Position numbers and translations under genes: made by a program. DNA of 64,000 nucleotides from Sacculina carcini (lineage: Eukaryota > Arthropoda > Thecostraca > Sacculinidae), in assembly GCA_916048095.2 (NCBI GenBank), contig OU696595.1:2110795-2174794 (forward strand), read 5' to 3'. The notes under the pieces are model-generated. The model ran no database searches. It saw only the letters and a list, made by a program, of their open reading frames with translations, and was not told the DNA's origin. Positions 11,601-23,838 of this stretch are shown here, piece after piece. Within the stretch, counting starts at the first letter, position 1. Each line of letters opens with the position of its first letter.

Positions 11601-12714
11601 AGTGTGTCAGTGTGTCAGTATGTCAGTATGTCAGTGTGTCAGTATGTCAGTATGTCAGTATCAGTATGTCAGTATGACAGTGTGTCAGTATGTCAGTATG
11701 TCAGTATGTCAGTGTGTCAGTGTGACAGTATGTCAGTATGTCAGTATGACAGTGTGTCAGTGTGTCAGTATGTCAGTATGTCAGTGTGTCAGTATGTCAG
11801 TATCAGTATGTCAGTATGACAGTGTGTCAGTATGTCAGTATGTCAGTGGGTCAGTGTGACAGTATGCCAGTGTGACAGTATGTCAGTGTGTCAGTGTGTC
11901 AGTATGTCAATGTGTCAGTGTGTCAGTATGTCAGTGTGTTAGTATGTCAGTATGTCAGTGTGTCAGAATGTCAGTATGTCAGTATGTCAGTATGTCAGAA
12001 TGTCAGTGTGTCATTATGTCAGTATGTCAGTGTGTCAGTGTGTCAGTATGTCAGAATGTCAGTGTGTCAGTATGTCAGTATGTCAGTGTGTCAGTATGTC
12101 AGTATGTCAGTATCAGTATGTCAGTATGACAGTGTGTCAGTATGTCAGTATGTCAGTATGTCAGTGTGTCAGTGTGACAGTATGTCAGTATGTCAGTATG
12201 ACAGTGTGTCAGTGTGTCAGTATGTCAGTATGTCAGTGTGTCAGTATGTCAGTATCAGTATGTCAGTATGACAGTGTGTCAGTATGTCAGTATGTCAGTG
12301 GGTCAGTGTGACAGTATGCCAGTGTGACAGTATGTCAGTGTGTCAGTGTGTCAGTATGTCAATGTGTCAGTGTGTCAGTATGTCAGTGTGTTAGTATGTC
12401 AGTATGTCAGTGTGTCAGAATGTCAGTATGTCAGTATGTCAGTATGTCAGAATGTCAGTGTGTCATTATGTCAGTATGTCAGTGTGTCAGTGTGTCAGTA
12501 TGTCAGAATGTCAGTGTGACAGTATGTCAGTGTGTCAGTGTGTCAATGTGTCATTATGTCAGTGTGTCAGTATGTCAGATATTGCACCCTGAAGTCGACG
12601 CCCACAGTTGAGATGTAAGTGCCAGCCAGAAAATGACCATCATTGAATTTGATCATGAGGCAAGTCTTGCCCACACTCGTGTCTCCCAGTAACATCACCT
12701 ACTCTCTCACACAC

Positions 12715-12771
<57 letters not shown>

Positions 12772-13657
12772 AGCACGCACACACACACACACCAGCACAC
12801 ACACACACACGCTTAGCTAGTTTTTCAATAAGGCAAAAATGGTTCTATAAATAAGCGGTTCTTAACGTTTTTTCTCACTGATTCCCCACTTCTTAATGAT
12901 GCATTTCTTCATGTTCCACACAACAGCGCTGATAAATTCAATAAATACAGTTGCTAAATCAAAGTAAATGTCAAGCAGTCATTAGAAAAAACCCAATTTG
13001 AATTGATAAAAAGACACATAGATGTCCTGTTCTGTCCAACCTTTAGCTTCCCACTTGACAACTCATACATTCCCCACTGGTGGGGAATTCCGCACACACA
13101 GGTTAAGAGCCACTGCTCTAAATGAATTACGAATACAAATCTTGCCTTAAACTTAGCTCATTTATTATATTTATATTTTTAGTCATTTATAATATTCATT
13201 TGCATAAGCTTATTGCTGTTTTGTTGAGTGGATTTATTATGGTCATGTTCAATATGTAATTATTTCTGGATTGTTCCTAGTAAATTATGCTGGAAAAACC
13301 ATTTAAAAAATTATTGTAGATTTTTCAAAAGTTTAATTTAATCTCGAATCGTCTATGATTTAATTCTCCTATTTTATTTATTATTTGATTTCTTCTCTAT
13401 TTTAATTGCAGGATTTATACGTGATTATTTATTATATTTATATATTTTCGTGCAATTTCGCTGACTTTTGCGGCAATTTCGGCTGTGCCGCCGCCACTGC
13501 TCCAAGTCAGCGCGACTGGCAGGGAATTAGGCTGGTAGGTGGCAGCACCGTAGCTTTTCGTCGCCGCCGAGGAAAAGGCCAGGCGCCGTGTTGCCAGATC
13601 ATTGTTATTGCTGGCAACACTGGCTGCAACAGCACTGGTTCTGCGTCGTGACGTCAT
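8412..13657 (-). CDS. Rab26-like: Rab26-like small GTPase, complete
   Basis: Rab26 acts in regulated secretion and vesicle-directed autophagy; it cycles between GDP and GTP on membranes. Reverse-strand exons: 13657-13466 (N-terminal extension, less certain), 12698-12588, 11383-11275, 10958-10848, 9021-8880, 8562-8412. They total 816 nt, 271 residues, and phases close at every junction. All G motifs are seen: GDTSVGKT (P-loop), the switch I threonine in [15 protein letters not shown] (switch II), NKSD and [17 protein letters not shown] and the long N-terminus favour Rab26 over Rab37. The C-terminus has CSC followed by GTS, suited to double prenylation. Introns 4 and 5 need GC donors. Intron 2 holds a 1-kb minisatellite and intron 4 a hAT relic. 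The first exon rests on frame, phase and position alone; the rest is strong. Confidence 0.9.
8571..8614. repeat. CA microsatellite upstream of the last Rab26-like exon
   Basis: On the gene's sense (reverse) strand this is a GT run ending in TTTGTGTGTATGCAG, forming the acceptor of the final exon. Confidence 0.9.
9142..10575 (-). mobile_element. hAT transposon relic (1434 bp) in Rab26-like intron 4
   Basis: Imperfect termini start CAGTGGTTTCTGCGATAA at the left and CAGAGGTTGCCGCGTGCG (reverse) at the right. They are flanked by 8-base direct repeats TTTGTTAC (9134-9141) and TCTGTTTC (10576-10583), 6 of 8 identical. CGATAA motifs cluster near both ends, as is common in hAT subterminal regions. 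On the reverse strand a decayed transposase C-terminus shows the hAT dimerisation signature: [19 protein letters not shown] at about 9520-9580. Upstream parts are frame-broken and the catalytic core is not recognisable. Boundaries are inferred from the repeats. Confidence 0.72.
9818..10048. mobile_element. 231-bp MITE nested in the hAT relic
   Basis: Termini CATTGGCGGATCCAGAGG and (reverse) CAGTGGCGTATCAAGGGT are inverted relatives. The flanks TCAGGTGA (9810-9817) and TTAGGTGT (10049-10056) look like an aged 8-base target duplication, so a non-autonomous hAT-type element is likely. It interrupts the decayed hAT coding sequence. Confidence 0.62.
11041..11235. repeat. 62-bp tandem repeat, three copies
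   Basis: The block TACCATGAGTGTGACATTAC recurs at about 11049, 11111 and 11173, separated by variants of GGCAATTAATACCAT and GGATTACCAGTTGGATA. It lies in Rab26-like intron 3. Confidence 0.85.
11555..12579. repeat. 8-bp minisatellite (TCAGTGTG/TCAGTATG) with 452-bp higher-order repeat
   Basis: About 1 kb of 8-mers TCAGTGTG, TCAGTATG and variants (GACAG, TCAAT, TCAGAA). The order of variants is itself repeated: the rare string GGGTCAGTGTGACAGTATGC occurs at 11848 and again at 12300, a 452-base offset. The array fills Rab26-like intron 2. On the sense strand it reads CACACTGA/CATACTGA and starts within 10 bases of the donor at 12587. Confidence 0.92.
12721..12812. repeat. CA microsatellite with CAGCAC interruptions
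   Basis: On the Rab26-like sense strand this is a GT run just upstream of the acceptor at 12699 of exon 2. Confidence 0.9.
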
Positions 13658-13847
13658 CTCGTCACTTCTCCGTCATATTCCAACGGTCATCCTCCATACA
13701 TCATCACCAACTACACCATTACAACATCATAATTCGCCCGGGTTTTATATTTATTTTTGGTTTTATATTATCTGTATTTTGTCAGTGTGTGTGTGTGTGT
13801 GTGTGTTTGTGTGCGCGTGTGTCACTGTATGTGTGTCAGTGTGGGTA

Positions 13848-13879
<32 letters not shown>

Positions 13880-13959
13880 TGTGTCACTACTATTTTTAGT
13901 ATACATATCTAATACTATAAGGGTATGTAATGTTCAGATTAGGCAAATCTATTCTATCC

Positions 13960-14535
13960 GTAGATATTTAACTGTCTATGCTGCCTTTAAACTAGCTAAT
14001 TTTTCCATTCTCAGTAGGATTTAATATTGCTGCTCGCTTTTTCTTTCTCTGAAGCACCGCCAGCTTCGCAAACTTTAATCTGTTATTAGTAAAGTTTGTC
14101 GTCTAGTTTACAATCTCCCTGCTGGCTCTCATGTCTCTCCCTTTCTACATAAATTAGGATTTCTTCCTATTAAGGCACTTATTGACTACCGCGTCTGCTT
14201 AATTATTCATTCTACCCTTATTCTTCGTAAGACCTCGTATATATTTGAACTTCTGTCTTTCAAGAAATCTACTCGTACACTTAGGTCAACTGATGATTCT
14301 CGTCTCTTACTGGAACCTCCTTTTCCTTCTAGACATACTCACTATAATCGCTGTCTATCTATCTTAGGACCCCGTCTTTACAATAAGCTCTCCCCAACAC
14401 TGCGTTCTATCAATTCTATCCCTCTTTTTCCTGTTGAAGTCCTATTATATCTTAGATAACATTGTGTACACTAGCGATGAATATAAGGTGTGATTTTCTC
14501 TCTGCTCTCTCCATCTTTTACCTTGTGAATGTATG

Positions 14536-14572
<37 letters not shown>

Positions 14573-14635
14573 AGCGCCTTAGAGACCCTCCAGGTGTAGG
14601 GCGCTATATACATTTTTCCATAATGTAATGTAATG
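13960..14635 (+). mobile_element. 5'-truncated CR1-like LINE 3' end, copy A
   Basis: A decayed frame matches the C-terminus of the reverse transcriptase ORF of copy B (for example 'LRKL', 'LPIK', 'LGPRLYNKLSP'-like positions). It is followed by a GT run (14538-14570), then AGCGCC...GGGCGCT capable of a hairpin (14573-14612), then TAATG repeats. The hairpin plus short tandem repeat is the LINE 3' end. Several frameshifts are present. Confidence 0.72.
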
Positions 14636-15089
14636 TATGTGTGTCTGTGTGTGTGTGTCAATGTACGTGTGTGTATGTGTGTGTGTGTGTATGTGTGTCA
14701 GTGTGTGTGTGTGTATGTCAGTGTGTGTGTGTCAGTGTCAGTGTGTTCGTGCCGGTGTGTATTGTGTCATGTATTATTTGGTTGTCATTTATTGGTGTGT
14801 GAAGGGCATTCATCAAAATATCTCCCACACTCTCTCTCTCTATGTTGATCCACCAATTATGATTACTTAATGCACCAAGCAAAAATAATGCAACAATCAG
14901 CAGACCATTTCGTTGACGGTTCAGTTCGGTGACGGAACATTGTTCTACGAAATAAATTAATTAATAAACTTGCTATTGTTAAAATAGATAAACAAGAGGT
15001 AAAATGGGAGAAGACAATGTGAACTTTATATAAATATTGCATGCAACTGCAATCTCCATGCATCTTGATCATCAACAAATACGAGTACA

Positions 15090-15093
15090 CACA

Positions 15094-15165
<72 letters not shown>
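15090..15165. repeat. CA microsatellite
   Basis: About 35 CA units in otherwise unique A/T-rich sequence. No gene is seen between copy A and copy B of the CR1-like LINE. Confidence 0.95.
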
Positions 15166-15168
<3 letters not shown>

Positions 15169-15485
15169 GAGTATACAAATATTAAAAAGTAGAATAGATT
15201 AAAGAAGATTAATTAAGTATTTAAGAGTAGAAAAACACACCTTTTCGAAGAACTTGCTCAAAAACTCTGACATTACCATACCACTTTATACCATAGATTA
15301 CCATTACATTTATACCAAGAATATACAGCACGCAATAGCACCATACTACCAGGCAACAGCTAGCACAAACACCAGTCAATGATTTCTGCTCAACGTGTAT
15401 GTATGTTTGTATGTTTGTATGTGTTATCGATCGTAACAGGTGTGTTCTTATAACGTGCATATTTTCACGAATATATGCTACACAT

Positions 15486-15488
<3 letters not shown>

Positions 15489-15557
<69 letters not shown>
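15489..15557. repeat. TA microsatellite
   Basis: About 33 TA units flanked on both sides by GATGCG/CGCATA sequences, which makes the locus an imperfect palindrome (ACATCGCATATA ... TATAGATGCGATA). Confidence 0.93.
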
Positions 15558-15559
<2 letters not shown>

Positions 15560-15626
15560 TGCGATACACATATATATATATATATAAATATATGTGTGTG
15601 TGTGTATCAGTGTGTATGTGTCTCTG

Positions 15627-15686
<60 letters not shown>

Positions 15687-15689
<3 letters not shown>

Positions 15690-16670
15690 CTATCTCTGCT
15701 GCCTTTAAGTTAGCCAACTCATTCATCTTTAGCAAAGTTCAGTATTGCTGTTCTCTTCTACTATCTCTCAACCACCGCCAGCTTAGGAAACTTCAATCTA
15801 TTATTAATAAAGCATGGCGTATGATATTTAATCTTCCTTCGGGCTCTCATGTTTCTTCTTCTTTACAAAAATTTAGGTTACTTCCCATTAAGGCTCTTGT
15901 TGAGTATCGTATTTGTTTAATTATTCATTCAGCTCTTCATCTTCGTAAGCCTGCGTATCTGTTTGACCTCCTCTCTTATAAAACCTCATCTCTTTCTCTT
16001 AGGTCTTCTAACGATCCTTTTCTACTAGTTGAACCATCCTTTCCTTCTAGGCATTCTCACTACAATCGTTGTTTCTCTATCTTAGGACCTCGTATCTACA
16101 ATAGGCTATCTCCCTCAATACGCTCAATCAAATCTCTATCTCTTTTCAAAAAACATAGTAAAAATTTCTTTCTCACTAAGTCTTATTACTGTCTTAATAA
16201 TATTGTATATATTAGTACTGAATATAAGGTCTGATTGTTTCCTAATTCTGTCTTCTATGTGTATGTTCTTCATGCGTGTGTTTTCCGTTCTTGTGTCTGT
16301 ATGTTTCTCCATTGTATGCTGTATGTGTGTTGTGTTGAGCTCTGTTATCTGTGTTTGTGTGTCTGTTGTGTTGTGTTCTCTGTCTATTTGTTTGAGTGTA
16401 TGTCTTTGTGTGTCTGTTATGATGTGTTTTCTGGTTTGTATTTGTGTCTCCATTGTGTTGTGATTTGTCAATCTGAGTGTATGTTTGCTGTGTTGTCTTA
16501 ATGTGTTGTATGTTGTGTTGTCTTCTGTGCTGTATGTCTGCTGTACTATCTTATTCAATATGTATGTGTGTATGCGTGTGTATTTTTGTGTTTCGGAGTA
16601 TGTAAACGTGAGTGTATGTTTGTGTTTGTGCGTATATGTACTTGTCTGTTTTGTGTGTGTGTGTGTGTGT

Positions 16671-16726
<56 letters not shown>

Positions 16727-16775
16727 AGGTGAGTGTGTGTGTTCGTGATTGTGTATGTGTATGACTCTTGTGCTT

Positions 16776-16838
<63 letters not shown>

Positions 16839-16912
16839 TGTGTGTGAGCGCTTTTGAGACCCTCGGGTGAAAAGCGCGATATAAATGTCTTAATGTAATG
16901 TAATGTAATGTA

Positions 16913-16917
<5 letters not shown>
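15687..16917 (+). mobile_element. 5'-truncated CR1-like LINE 3' end, copy B
   Basis: An open frame to 16234 encodes the RT-ORF C-terminus: LRKLQSIINKAWRMIFNLP, RLLPIKALVEYRICLIIHS, LGPRIYNRLSPSIRS, SLFKKHSKNFF. The 3' UTR is about 620 bases of GT-rich sequence, then GAGCGCTTTTGAGACCC...AAAGCGCG (hairpin) and TAATG repeats at 16894-16917. The 5' truncation point is inside a GT run (15640-15686). Confidence 0.8.
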
Positions 16918-17724
<807 letters not shown>

Positions 17725-17749
17725 TGTGGACTCCCTGGTGTAGCGGTAG

Positions 17750-18060
17750 TGTGAGACAAGAGTTTGGCGTTTCACAGTCTTGGCGTAATTTGGCAGCATT
17801 ATCATTATGAAGCCGATCCTAACGTTGTGAGCATGTTACGTGGTGTGTAGTTATTGTGCAATGGTATGTGTTTGTTGTCCAAGTTGTATGCTGTTCAATT
17901 AGTTCAATATTGTATGTTCCCATTCTATTTCAATTCATGAACTCAATTCGTTATTGTTAGTCGCTGGGTGTTTACGTTTCCTATTTACAGGTCTTGTAAC
18001 TTATCCGATATTCTCGTTACTAATACAGCGTTGGAACGGGCCGCTGTGTTCCTTATGACA
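17750..18060 (+). repeat. 5' LTR (311 bp) of the Gypsy-like element
   Basis: TGTGAGACAAG...TTATGACA, same length as the 3' LTR and differing from it at about 11 positions by eye (about 3.5 percent). Outside it lies target duplicate GTAG (17746-17749). Confidence 0.93.
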
Positions 18061-18092
18061 TAATATCGGATATTACAAATATAACCGGATCT

Positions 18093-19036
18093 GTGAAAAT
18101 GTCAAACCCTGAGCCAGCAGTTGATAACAAAGCTGGGGTAGTCGTTTCGATGGACGATCAGACTCGAGGTGAGGCTCCGTCAGCGGTCATGGACGACCAT
18201 CCTGGACCCACTTCAAGTGTGGTAGCGGAGCCGGCCAACATTGGAGCGTGGCAGAGTCAATTGAGTTTGCCGGTACCACCTCTACAAATATCAGAAACGA
18301 TATCTGAGTGGCGACCACTATTCATGGCTTCGGTCAGCAGTTTGCTGTGTTGCTTTGTTTTGCTTTTGCTTTGTTTAGCTTTCATCAATCGGCGTCCAGC
18401 AGAGAGAGGATTGGTGAGGGAGGTAATCGCAGAAATTACCACTCTGGCAGAGGCTTTTGATGTTCTGAGTCCAACACTGGACCCTCCGATTTCCAAGTAC
18501 GACAGTATGCAAGAAATATGTGCGCGAAGATGGAGACCGGGGGAAATGGTCGATGATTTTTTTTACGAATTGAGAAAGTTTGCTAAACTTGCCCGAGTAG
18601 ATATGGATGTAATGTTGACGTTGTTTGTGGGCCAGCTGCCGCGGGACATCCAAATGAAGGCCCGTTCTTGGAGATCGAGTCAGACTGGAAACTCTGATGC
18701 TCTCGGACGACTGTTGCTGGTCGAGGTCAAGCGATGGCTAGCTGACAAAGGTTTGCCGCTAGATGGGGGTTCATCAAAATATGTCGCGGCGATTTCGACT
18801 TTTGGGGCCGTCGACATCGACGGTCGTTGCCGTAGTCACAAAGAGTTGACAACAGCGAAATGTCACGGCGAGCAGGGCAGCTTCTGAACGTACTGCTCAA
18901 CCAACGGGGTGTTTTGTGTGTGGCTCTCACGATCATTTGATGCGACAGTGCCTAGAGAAGTGTTGTTTGCGCTGCGGAAAGAAGGGTCACACCATGCGTA
19001 ACTGCCGAGTTTCTCGATCAGGTAGCAATAAGTGAG
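18093..19036 (+). pseudogene. gag: gag of the Gypsy-like element, frameshifted before the zinc knuckles
   Basis: Open from 18093 to 18887 (264 residues). Two CCHC knuckles, CFVCGSHDHLMRQC and CLRCGKKGHTMRNC, follow in another frame at about 18910-19005, so a frameshift separates matrix/capsid from nucleocapsid. Residues about 72-98 form a hydrophobic run (SLLCCFVLLLLCLAF), unusual for gag and perhaps a local frame slip. Gag proteins form the particle that packages element RNA. Confidence 0.75.
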
Positions 19037-19056
19037 TTTTCAAGATCGCGGACGTT

Positions 19057-20546
19057 GTGGGTAAGAGCGGAAGAAACTCTGACTTAGCCTCAATTCGAAT
19101 TTGCTTCAATGGGCAGTCACGGATAGCCATGATGGATTCCGGAGCTTCGGCGTCGGTACTGGACCAGACCTCAGCTTCTCAATTGGGTTTGACTGAGTCT
19201 CTAGTAGTGAGAGTGGACACACAACAGTCAACGCTCAGAGGAGTCGGCGGATATGTACAGGTGTGTGGAGTGGTGTCAGTACGCGTTGATGCGGGCATGG
19301 GCGAACAGATGCACCACGATATGACTGTGATTGCAGCGAGAGATGCAATCGCTTTGACGCTGACGCTTCGCTTTGACGTTTTCGACGCTGTGACGGTATT
19401 CACGTTCGCAATGATGTATTAATGAAAGGAAATCGAATCGTTGTTCCAGAACAGCTGAAAACATCACTGACTAGGGAATACCACAGTCAGGGTCACTTTG
19501 GAGTCGATAAGACTTCATTGGCACTGAAGCGTGATCTGTACTGGATGAGTATGAAGAAAACAGTGAAGGAAGTTGGTAGCCAATGTGATGTACGTGCGCG
19601 GCAGAAACGATCATACCAAAAAAAGATCAGGATGCAAATACCCGATTATGGAGCCAGAGATTCGCGTCAAGCCGTCGCCATGGATATTGCTAACATGCCG
19701 TGGAGTGCTAATGGGTACCGATATTTACTTGTAGTAGTTGAGCTTTTCACCAAGTTTGTGAAACTGATACCGATGGCAGACCAAACTGCTACTTCAGTGG
19801 TCACGGCGTTCAGGAACGAGCGGATTTACCGCCATGGCGGACCAAGAGTGCTGGTGTCTTATCAAGGCAGGAATGTTGATGGCGGAGTCGTCCGAGTTCT
19901 TTGTGCGGAACTAGGGATACAGAAAAGACATTCAAGTCCTTACCATCCTCAGGCCGACGGGCAAGCAGAACGATCGGTGCAAACTGCAAAACAGACCATC
20001 AGATGCTTGCTGGACGAACAAGACAAGGGTACGGAAGCATGGCCTGAAGTGGTTCGTGAAGCGGCTTTTCATATCAACAACGCAGTCAATCGCAGTACGG
20101 GAAACGCTCCCACTCTCGTAATGTATGGTAAGGAGTTGCGGACGAATAAGACGGTTGATTTGGAAAATCTGCGTTTCGAGATTCATCCCGACGATGTCAT
20201 CGCGGAAACCAAGGCAAATCACATCATCATTCAAACGGATGTAGAAAAGAGGACTGATCTAGCTCGTCAGAGATACAAACAGTACCATGATCGTGGGAAA
20301 GTCGAACCTGCAGAGCATAGGGTAAGAACAGGGGACAAGGTCATGCTGCGAAACGAGACTAGATCCGGGTTAGATCCCATGTACTCCGGGCCTCACAGTG
20401 TGGTAGATACCAATGGAGCAAACATATATATATCGAATCGAATCGACCTGAAAACCCCGTGGATTGCGTACATCATGACCGTTGCAAGAGACTTGTTGCC
20501 GAAGACGTCTCGAAAGACCCTTCCAGTGAAGCTGCTACGGCAGTGA
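19057..20546 (+). pseudogene. pol: Protease and integrase remnants of the Gypsy-like element
   Basis: 19057-19422 encodes an aspartic protease with MDSGASASVL. It breaks off near 19405, and from 19422 a 374-residue frame encodes integrase, so RT and RNase H are deleted. The integrase has the HHCC region (HSQGHFGVDK...; the second C of SQCDVRARQ is replaced by R) and the catalytic core: D in VAMDIANMPW, then VSYQGRN where the second catalytic D is Y, then QAERSVQTAK. It would be inactive. Confidence 0.82.
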
Positions 20547-20687
20547 ACAATGGAGTACCCTGTGGACCACCAGATGAAGCAGAGTTACAAGGTTCGGACC
20601 CATTGCGGTTCTTACCGACAACTTCCCGATACGGCAGGCGTATTCAGCGCAACCGGCGTTTCGCTGATTTTTCCATGGGGGAGTAAT

Positions 20688-20998
20688 TGTGAGACAAGAG
20701 TTTGGCGTTTCACAGTCTTGGCGTAATTTGGCAACATTATCATTATGAAGCCGATCCAACCGTTGCGAGCATGTTACGTGGTGTGTAGTTATTGTGCAAT
20801 GGTATGTGTTTGTTGTCCAAGTTGTATGCTGTTCAATTAGTTCAATATTGTATGTTCCCATTCTATTTCAATTCATGAACTCAATTCGATATTGTTAATC
20901 GCTGGGTGTTAACGTTTCCTATTTACAGGTCTTGTAGCTTATCCGATATTCTCGTTAATAATACAGCATTGGAACGAGCCGCTGTGTTCCTTATGACA
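20688..20998 (+). repeat. 3' LTR (311 bp) of the Gypsy-like element
   Basis: Copy of 17750-18060; followed by target duplicate GTAG (20999-21002) and the continuation of the SINE. Confidence 0.93.
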
Positions 20999-21283
20999 GT
21001 AGCACACCCGCCACACAAGCGGGTTCAAAACCCGGCGGAGGAGAATTTCATTGGGCGAATTAAATAATCCAACAGACCCTGTCCACCCAGCAGTAAATGA
21101 TGGTACCAGATATCAGTCATGTGTTGTCATGCATTCTGGGGAGGTGGCCCTCTCTAATACGTCTTACGTCCATGTGACGCCATAGCGTGGATAGGGTCGG
21201 TTCTGCGGTGGCAGCGAGCTGCACGGGGCACACATGTGTGTTCATAAGCTTCGGCTTCTTCCCGTGTAGCAGCTGTCACTTAA

Positions 21284-23806
21284 CCCGGGAATTCCTAGAT
21301 GTACATATTTGTCTAGTTCACAAAAGACATGATTTAAAGACAAACTGTGTTACCAAGGCGTTTAGTATTGTTTTGCTTGAGTGAATTGGCAACCCTGGAA
21401 TCCTGATGCGCATACACGGCACTCTCCGTTCGTTTTTCTCAGTATTGCAGCTGTTTCCATACAGTGAATACCGTCCGTGCGCTCAACAAAAAAATGACTT
21501 CCAGCGATCGGTGAGTAATTAGAAATCATGGTCATGTTTATTGATTTTTTTGTATGAATGTATTTGTTATAAATATGTCTTCCAAATTATATCGGTATTT
21601 GAGTTCACATTCCAGTATCCTCTTGATTATACATGTTAACATACTGACTAGACATATATGTCTATCTAGGAATATCTGGGTACAAAATTTCGTGTTTCTT
21701 GTTTCAGTCGGTGGTTGACTGTGAATGATATACTGGATATCCTGGAGGTCGATGAGAATGATACGGAAAGTGTAGATGTTGTCATTCAGCCTCCGGAAGG
21801 TGACTTGTCGGATGGCTATTCGGGTTCTGAGGACGAAAAAGAAAAGGATCCAGACCATTTTTCTGCTGCTGTTCTTCAAGCCCCAGCAGAAGTTTGGCAT
21901 CCCCTTTCTGGCCATACCGACGAAGATTGTATTGCATCTGATATTGAAGACGATGAAACACCGACAACCTCATTTGGTGCAAGAAGTCAAGGGGGTATTA
22001 ATAAACGATGCAGACGTTCTCAATCAACACGCCGTGTGCAGGGGAGATATATTCCAACTTGGAAGAGAGCGCAGTCACTTCCTCCTCGCAATCCAAGACC
22101 ATTTCCTGAATTCAGCCACGACCGTTACATTGGAAAAACACCTCAGGAACTGTTCTTTCTCTTCTGGGATAATGCCTTTTTGAACTTCGTTTGCATAGAG
22201 TCGAACGAGTACTCCCTTAGAAACGGCAGGCCAAATCTCAAGGTAAACTCTTTATCACACTCATAATTTGTAAGCTATCATTCTTCTGTAAGTGCCAAAT
22301 CATGTAATGTGCTGATGAAATTTACCATAAGACTAAGTGGACCACTATTTATGATATTCTTGTCCTTTTTCAGGTCTCTGTGGATGAAGTCAAGGTGTTT
22401 CTTGGAATCCTCCTTCTCTCGGGGTACGTGCCTCTGCCTTCATATCGCATGTACTGACAATCATCTCCAGATACACACAATCCGTTGGTAGCTGGCGCGA
22501 TGATGAGAGACAGATTCGAAGCCATCAAAAACAACCTCCACTTTGCTCATGATCCCTGTGACAGTGACAGTTTCTGGAAGTTGCGCCCTCTTATGCGCCA
22601 CCTCCAAGAGAGATGCATGGCGAACTTCGTAGCTAGAAGGAATGTTTCACATGACGAATCCATGATCAAATATTTTGGGAGGCATTCGCTAAAGCAAGCA
22701 ATAAGAACCAAACCAATTAGGTTCGGTTTCAAATCGTGGTGTCAAAACACTCCTGATGGCTACCTTTTCTCCTTTGACTTCTATCAAGGAAAAAGCATTG
22801 CGGAGAACGCTGCAACACATGTCAAGGTCTGTGGCAGGTCTGGAGCCTCTGTTCTGACCTTCTGGAGAACATGAGACCCGACCTCAAGGAATTACCATTC
22901 CATTTCTATGTCGACAACTACTTCACTTCCATGCAGTTGTTGAAGGAAATGACTTGTCAGGGGTGTGACCTGACTGGGACAATTCGGGCGAACCGTATTC
23001 CAGGAGCCCCTCCACTGACTGGGATAGATGCGTTCAAGAAAAAGTCTCGTGGGAGCACGGAAGTGGTAACCTCTCACAATGTTATCCTTACCAGATGGAA
23101 GGACAATTCGGCCGTGACCCTGGCATCTACCAGTTACGGCGATAAACCTGTAAAACCTGTTCGAAGGTATTCCCGAACTGACAGAAAGCACGTGAATGTC
23201 TCCCGACCCCACGTTGTCGCTAAATATAATGAGTGTATGGGAGGAACCGACCGCATGGACCAGCACATCAATCATGCAAGAGTGAGTGTAGGAGGAAAGA
23301 AGTGGTGGTGGAGCCCGTTCACATGGTTGTTGGATGTCAGCGCCCAAAACGCGTGGAGATTGCACATTGGTGCGGGAGGAAGACAAACGCAAGTTGCTTT
23401 CAGGAGAGACATTGCTGTTTCGATTTTGACGAATGCTGCCTCGAAACGGAACTCACGGACATTTTATCGGCGAGTTGGTACTCCTGCTGCTAATGAACTC
23501 CGTTATGACAACATAGGTCATCTGGTCAGGAAAGCTGCAGAGAACAGGCGTGGGACATGTCGCTGTTGTCATATCTCGAGAGTGAGTTACATCTGCGTCA
23601 AATGCGAGGTTTTCCTTTGCATTGAGTGTTTTATTCAGTACCACACACGATAAGCCAGGCTCGATCAGGATATTTTTGCAACCGTATTGTTATGTTTTGT
23701 ACAAGAATACATGTTTTGAACTCTATGTTTTTATAAACATGAGAGATAATAATTACTCGTGACTGGTATGTATTATGGATAATACTTGAGCAAATTAGAA
23801 TAAAGG

Positions 23807-23838
<32 letters not shown>

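Larger units (their letters stand above)
17750..20998 (+). mobile_element. Ty3/Gypsy-like LTR retrotransposon lacking RT (3249 bp)
   Basis: Two 311-bp LTRs, a 4-base target duplication GTAG, and a purine-rich GGGGGAG tract before the 3' LTR. Internal order is gag, zinc knuckles, protease, integrase; reverse transcriptase and RNase H are absent. No clear TGG-type primer binding site follows the 5' LTR. It sits in the tRNA head of SINE copy 1. Confidence 0.9.

Noticed and set aside
11555..12579. CRISPR-like array
   Set aside because: Units are 8 bp with no spacers, and the genome is eukaryotic.
11572..12611. Long open frames of repeating MSVCQ-type residues
   Set aside because: They are translations of the 8-bp minisatellite within the Rab26-like intron; no start context or family match.
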